The notes beneath the pieces were generated by a model. The model did not search any database, was not told the DNA's origin, and worked only from the letters and a program-made list of their open reading frames with translations. A stretch of DNA of 64,000 nucleotides from JAAELZ01 sp965237995 (GTDB lineage Bacteria > Pseudomonadota > Gammaproteobacteria > Arenicellales > Poriferihabitantaceae), in NCBI GenBank assembly GCA_965237995.1, contig CBDEGO010000003.1:62001-126000 (forward strand). Direction: 5' to 3'. Shown piece by piece: positions 60,715-64,000 of the stretch. Made by a program: the position numbers and the translations under genes. The first letter of the stretch is position 1. The number at the start of each line of letters is the position of its first letter.

Positions 60715-60991
60715 CAAAGCTCAGTGTACGCTTTGATTACAGGCCGTCGTTCCATTTGGCTTCGATAACTCTTACCTTAGCGTTATTCAGCGAATAATCT
60801 TACTGTGAAGCTAGGTAGGTCAAGTTGGATGGTTATAAACTGGATAGCCAATATAAGAGCTGCGTACAGCCTTAATAGGCCATGCTAAGATATGGTTCAT
60901 TGTTGTGTACCCATTATAGCCCCCTAACAACACCAAATGAAAGCCTATACATGGAATGCTAGGTATTACATCGCAAGTGTAAAGAATAATA
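60715..60991. promoter_or_regulatory. Upstream region of the aquaporin-arsH pair
   Basis: 277 bases between the oxygenase and aquaporin genes probably carry the promoter of the arsenic pair. No ArsR-type palindrome was identified by eye, and no arsR gene is adjacent. Confidence 0.35.
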
Positions 60992-61663
60992 ATGAAATCA
61001 AATTATCAACGCTATTTAGCTGAGTTTATCGGAACTGCTTTTCTATTAGCCACCGTGGTGGGTTCTGGCATCATGGCAGAAGGCTTAGCGAACGGAAATA
61101 CAGCCATCGCATTACTTGGCAACACGATACCAACGGGCGCTATTTTAGTGGTACTCATCACCATATTCGGCCCCGTTTCTGGTGCGCACTTTAACCCCGC
61201 TGTTACCTTGGTGTTTCGCCTTAAACAAGCAATTTCAACCAAAGATTCGCTTTTCTACATTGTCTTGCAAATTGCTGGAGGTATTCTCGGTACATTTGTC
61301 GCTCATGCCATGTTTGAGCTTGATGTATTGCAAGCCTCAGAAACACTGAGAACCGGGCCTTCTCAGTGGTTATCAGAGTGGTTAGCTACTTTTGGTCTAG
61401 TCATGGTTATTCTTGGTACAATCCATGTTAAGCGCGACGCCGTTGCTATGAACGTTGGTTTATATATTACGGCAGCGTATTGGTTCACTTCCTCGACTTC
61501 ATTCGCTAACCCCGCTGTCACCATCGCAAGAAGCCTGAGCAATACTTTTGCCGGTATATCGCCAGTGCATATGCCCGCATTTATTATTGCACAATTGGTC
61601 GGCGCAGTCTGTGCACTATGGCTGTGTCAGTATTTATTTACTAATACATCAGCGTCGGATTAA
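60992..61663 (+). CDS. Aquaporin-family channel, AqpS-like (arsenite/methylarsenical)
   Basis: The 223-residue protein is a major intrinsic protein with six membrane segments and two Asn-Pro-Ala boxes: HFNPAVTLVFR (Asn about 68) and FANPAVTIARSLSNTF. The second box reads NPAVTIAR rather than NPAR, as seen in the aquaporin-S group encoded with ars genes in Sinorhizobium, where AqpS conducts arsenite out of the cell. arsH follows 2 bases downstream. A water or glycerol role is possible, but the pairing favours arsenic. Confidence 0.85.
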   Translation: MKSNYQRYLAEFIGTAFLLATVVGSGIMAEGLANGNTAIALLGNTIPTGAILVVLITIFGPVSGAHFNPAVTLVFRLKQAISTKDSLFYIVLQIAGGILGTFVAHAMFELDVLQASETLRTGPSQWLSEWLATFGLVMVILGTIHVKRDAVAMNVGLYITAAYWFTSSTSFANPAVTIARSLSNTFAGISPVHMPAFIIAQLVGAVCALWLCQYLFTNTSASD

Positions 61664-61665
61664 GC

Positions 61666-62394
61666 ATGATGAATTCCTCAAAAGGTAATCGGCAAACACC
61701 TAATATTAACCTGTCCGCTCTCCAACACATAAACCCTCAAGATTACATCAACGATTCTGATGATGGCCACGCCCCAAGGATTTTGCTTTTATATGGTTCA
61801 CTAAGAACCAGATCTTTTTCACGTTTAGTTGCACAAGAGAGCGCTAACATATTGCAGCTATTCGGTGCTGAAACAACACTGTTTGACCCAACAGGGCTAC
61901 CCCTTCCCGATTCAGTAGACGTAGACCATCCAAAGGTGGCTGAATTACGTGAGCATGCAAACTGGGCTGAAGGTATGGTGTGGATATCGCCGGAACGACA
62001 CGGTGCAATGACGGGTATATTCAAATCACAAATTGATTGGATTCCGCTATCAATGGGAGCAGTACGACCTACTCAAGGTAAGACTCTTGCGGTCATGCAG
62101 GTAAACGGCGGCTCACAAAGTTATAACACCGTCAACCAATTGCGCATATTGGGTCGGTGGATGCGTATGATTACAATACCCAATCAATCATCCATTCCTA
62201 AGACATTCACCGAATTTGACGATAACGACAGAATGAAACCATCTGCCTACTATGATCGCATCGTAGACGTGTTAGAAGAATTAGTTAAGTTCACCTATAT
62301 GACCCGTAACCGCTCCAAACAATTAGTAGATCGCTACTCCGAGCGTATTGAAAGTGGCGAAGAACTGATTAAACGAGTGAATTCTACCTCTTAA
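61666..62394 (+). CDS. arsH: Arsenical resistance protein ArsH (FMN reductase-fold)
   Basis: ArsH is an NADPH-dependent FMN reductase-like enzyme that oxidises trivalent organoarsenicals. The 242-residue product has the flavodoxin-like phosphate loop LLYGSLRTRSFSRLVAQE, the SPERHGAMTGIFKSQIDWIPLS signature and QVNGGSQSYNTVNQLRILGRWMRM, all typical of ArsH. It is translated almost directly after the aquaporin gene. No arsC, arsB or arsM gene is in the window, so organoarsenical detoxification is the likelier role of this pair. Confidence 0.93.
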   Translation: MMNSSKGNRQTPNINLSALQHINPQDYINDSDDGHAPRILLLYGSLRTRSFSRLVAQESANILQLFGAETTLFDPTGLPLPDSVDVDHPKVAELREHANWAEGMVWISPERHGAMTGIFKSQIDWIPLSMGAVRPTQGKTLAVMQVNGGSQSYNTVNQLRILGRWMRMITIPNQSSIPKTFTEFDDNDRMKPSAYYDRIVDVLEELVKFTYMTRNRSKQLVDRYSERIESGEELIKRVNSTS

Positions 62395-62546
62395 GGCACA
62401 TTCAAGTTTTGAGCTGGCTAATCGATTTTTTACTAAGGAAGTCTAAACTGGAACAGTTTCGAGATTAAACATCAAAGTGATGTGACCGTATCGCAATAGT
62501 GGAGGGCCATTATATGCGTGCAGTTGCATCGCACTCATGGCTTTGC
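62395..62546. other. Convergent intergenic gap
   Basis: 152 bases separate the stops of arsH (plus) and the arginase gene (minus). No clear terminator hairpin was seen. Confidence 0.3.
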
Positions 62547-63467
62547 TTATAAGATATTACGGCCCAAGGCGCTTTGTACAAAGGTGACTGCGCGCTCTGC
62601 AGAGATATTGCGTTGATCTAAGAATGGATTTAATTCGACCACTTCCATCGAGGTCATTCGGCCATCGCTAGCGCATTGTTCTAGCAACAAATGAGCCTCT
62701 CGATAAGTTACGCCGCCCGGCACTAATGTGCCAGAACCGGGAATAACCTCAGGGTCGCAGCCGTCGACATCGAAACTAACGTGAAAACCTGCCGTACCCT
62801 TATTCACTATTTCCAAGGTTTTCTGCGCAACGACGCTCATACCCATTTCGTCAATATCGCGCATCGTAAAAGTGGTGATACCAGATTGATTCACAAACTC
62901 GCGCTCATCATGATCAATATCTCGTATCCCTATCAACACCACGTTTTCTGGTCGAACCGCTGGATGCATGTCCATTATATTGGATAAATCTGCATCCCCA
63001 TATCCCAACACATGCGCTAATGGCATGCCATGAATATTACCGCTCGGCGAGATTTCAGGTCGGTTCATATCGCCATGCGCATCAAACCAGATCAAGCCTA
63101 ATTGTTGATTCAAATCATTATAGTGCTTCGCAATACCGGATATTGTGCCCATCGCAATTGAGTGGTCTCCGCCAATCACGATAGGCGTTTCATTATTGCT
63201 CACCGCAGCGCGAGCAACTTCACCTAACTGCTCACAGACAGCAAGAATTTCATTTTTAAAACGGGCTTGTTTATTAGTGGCCGTGCGCGTTTCCATAATG
63301 GGCACGGGGATATCCGTTTCAGGTAAAACCGTAAAACCAAGGTCACGAATAGCTTTGTTCAATCCTGCGACACGCATTGCAGACGGTCCGCCATCGGTAC
63401 CGCGGCGCGATGCGCCCAGATCTAATGGTACGTTGATGATATGAATCGGATTGCTTGTGTTTGTCAT
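62547..63467 (-). CDS. rocF: Arginase
   Basis: Arginase hydrolyses arginine to ornithine and urea. The ATG at 63467, seven bases after AGGA, gives 306 residues; a longer upstream frame overlaps the next gene and is not used. The dimanganese motifs are present: GGDHSIAMGTI, WFDAHGDMN and SFDVDGCDPEVIPGSGT. The PLDLGASRRGTDGGPSAMR start and C-terminal SMEVVELNPFLD are arginase-like. It follows the ornithine cyclodeaminase gene by 4 bases, giving an arginine-to-ornithine-to-proline pathway with release of urea and ammonia. Confidence 0.93.
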   Translation of the reverse strand: MTNTSNPIHIINVPLDLGASRRGTDGGPSAMRVAGLNKAIRDLGFTVLPETDIPVPIMETRTATNKQARFKNEILAVCEQLGEVARAAVSNNETPIVIGGDHSIAMGTISGIAKHYNDLNQQLGLIWFDAHGDMNRPEISPSGNIHGMPLAHVLGYGDADLSNIMDMHPAVRPENVVLIGIRDIDHDEREFVNQSGITTFTMRDIDEMGMSVVAQKTLEIVNKGTAGFHVSFDVDGCDPEVIPGSGTLVPGGVTYREAHLLLEQCASDGRMTSMEVVELNPFLDQRNISAERAVTFVQSALGRNIL

Positions 63468-63471
63468 GCGC

Positions 63472-64000
63472 CTATCCTGCTGCGTTAAGCTGTTTTGAGC
63501 GCTGTACCATGCCATATAAATCTCGTGGTTCGTCTGGGTCTGCGATCATATCTAAATACTCGCAAAGGCCCGTCATGCCCGGTTTCTTGAGTTGGTCGTA
63601 CACATACCGAAGTGCTGAAAAATCTTCTACAGCGAAACCAACGCTATCAAACAGCGTAATGTCATCGTTGCTGTTTCTGCCGTATTCGCCAGTCAAAATA
63701 TATTTCCACAACTCCTTGACTGGATAGTCTTGCGCTAATTGCTGAATTTCCCCTTCGATACGTGTTTGAGGCGGATACTCTACAAATATATCTGAGCGCA
63801 AGAGTATTTCTTTATCTAACTCTGTCTTACCTGGGCAATCCCCTCCTATTGCGTTAATGTGTACACCCGGTTTAACCATATCGTCGGTTAAGATCGTCGC
63901 GCATAATTTATCCGCCGTCACAGTGGTGATGATGTCTGCACCGTCTACCGCCTCATTGACCGATTCGCAGCGTATTATCTTAAGCCCGCTATCACCCAAG
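63472..64000 (-). CDS. Ornithine cyclodeaminase, C-terminal part (gene continues beyond the window)
   Basis: The 176 codons visible form the C-terminal half of an ornithine cyclodeaminase/mu-crystallin family enzyme: ADIITTVTADKLCATIL, VHINAIGGDCPGKTELDKEIL, FVEYPPQTRIEGEIQQL, and NDDITLFDSVGFAVEDFSAL. The enzyme converts ornithine to proline and ammonia with NAD+. The 5' part lies past position 64000. Arginase follows 4 bases later, so arginine is probably degraded to proline. The C-terminal segment after SALRYVYDQLKK is usual for this family. Confidence 0.9.
   Translation of the reverse strand, partial: LGDSGLKIIRCESVNEAVDGADIITTVTADKLCATILTDDMVKPGVHINAIGGDCPGKTELDKEILLRSDIFVEYPPQTRIEGEIQQLAQDYPVKELWKYILTGEYGRNSNDDITLFDSVGFAVEDFSALRYVYDQLKKPGMTGLCEYLDMIADPDEPRDLYGMVQRSKQLNAAG

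Noticed and set aside
1..64000. tRNA, rRNA and riboswitch genes
   Set aside because: None was recognised by eye; a tRNAscan and Rfam search would be decisive but could not be run.

Overview
The window reads as chromosome from a marine gammaproteobacterium. The smc tail, zipA and ligA follow one another at the left end; ZipA is a gammaproteobacterial division protein and this gene order is standard there. A trimethylamine monooxygenase, arsenic and copper detoxification genes and moderate base composition suit a marine heterotroph. The genus cannot be fixed from sequence alone; an Arenicella-like lineage is only a guess.

Layout. 1-3.7 kb: smc end, zipA, ligA. 4.0-5.0 kb: a secreted, possibly kinase-like protein. 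5.0-9.5 kb (minus): an envelope-stress type operon encoding a 46-residue membrane peptide, XpaC-like, TelA-like, SPFH-GYF and zinc-ribbon proteins. 9.6-16.7 kb: periplasmic-type ATP-dependent DNA ligase, a DUF1989 protein, Tmm, a propeller-like lipoprotein, a CMD protein and a 2OG-Fe oxygenase. 16.7-25.0 kb is accessory and scarred: a reverse-transcriptase remnant, a DUF1554 protein, a PAHAQ-signal protein, a metzincin protease with an odd partner gene, a doubly frameshifted PEP-mutase gene, an amidinotransferase, a two-block repeat array, and an IS1595-type element flanked by two broken genes. 25.1-38.4 kb: ordinary metabolic genes (YHS, MtgA, GFA, DUF2161, nitrilase, cupin, EamA, amidohydrolases, VOC, SSAT-like, ureohydrolase, and a methionine aminotransferase/omega-amidase pair). 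38.6-40.5 kb: an IS200 remnant and two more PAHA-signal genes around a subtilase fragment. 40.5-45.8 kb (minus): a copper island (tandem CusF, TolC-like, multicopper oxidase, cupredoxin, Spy-like). 46-49.3 kb: a lipoprotein, a histidine phosphatase, a PuuB-like oxidase and a decayed puuC. 49.5-55.1 kb: a complete dpp peptide ABC operon. 55.2-64 kb: YHS, alpha/beta hydrolase, M19-like protein plus ALDH, a 2OG oxygenase, aqpS-arsH, arginase and ornithine cyclodeaminase.

How the genes work together. Guanidino and arginine chemistry recurs: amidinotransferase, agmatinase-type ureohydrolase, arginase followed by ornithine cyclodeaminase, an SSAT-like acetyltransferase and Puu remnants. Methylamine chemistry (Tmm, and an M19 paralogue resembling the Pseudomonas glycine-betaine region protein) and peptide uptake (Dpp) point to a nitrogen scavenger. 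The copper genes form a periplasmic capture, oxidation and export set, and aqpS-arsH is a compact arsenic module.

No tRNA, rRNA or CRISPR array was recognised. The best candidates for undescribed biology are the TelA/XpaC/SPFH operon with its tiny membrane protein, the metzincin with its ATG-less partner, the PAHA-signal family, the tandem CusF protein lacking the usual Trp, and the 22/20/20 repeat block.
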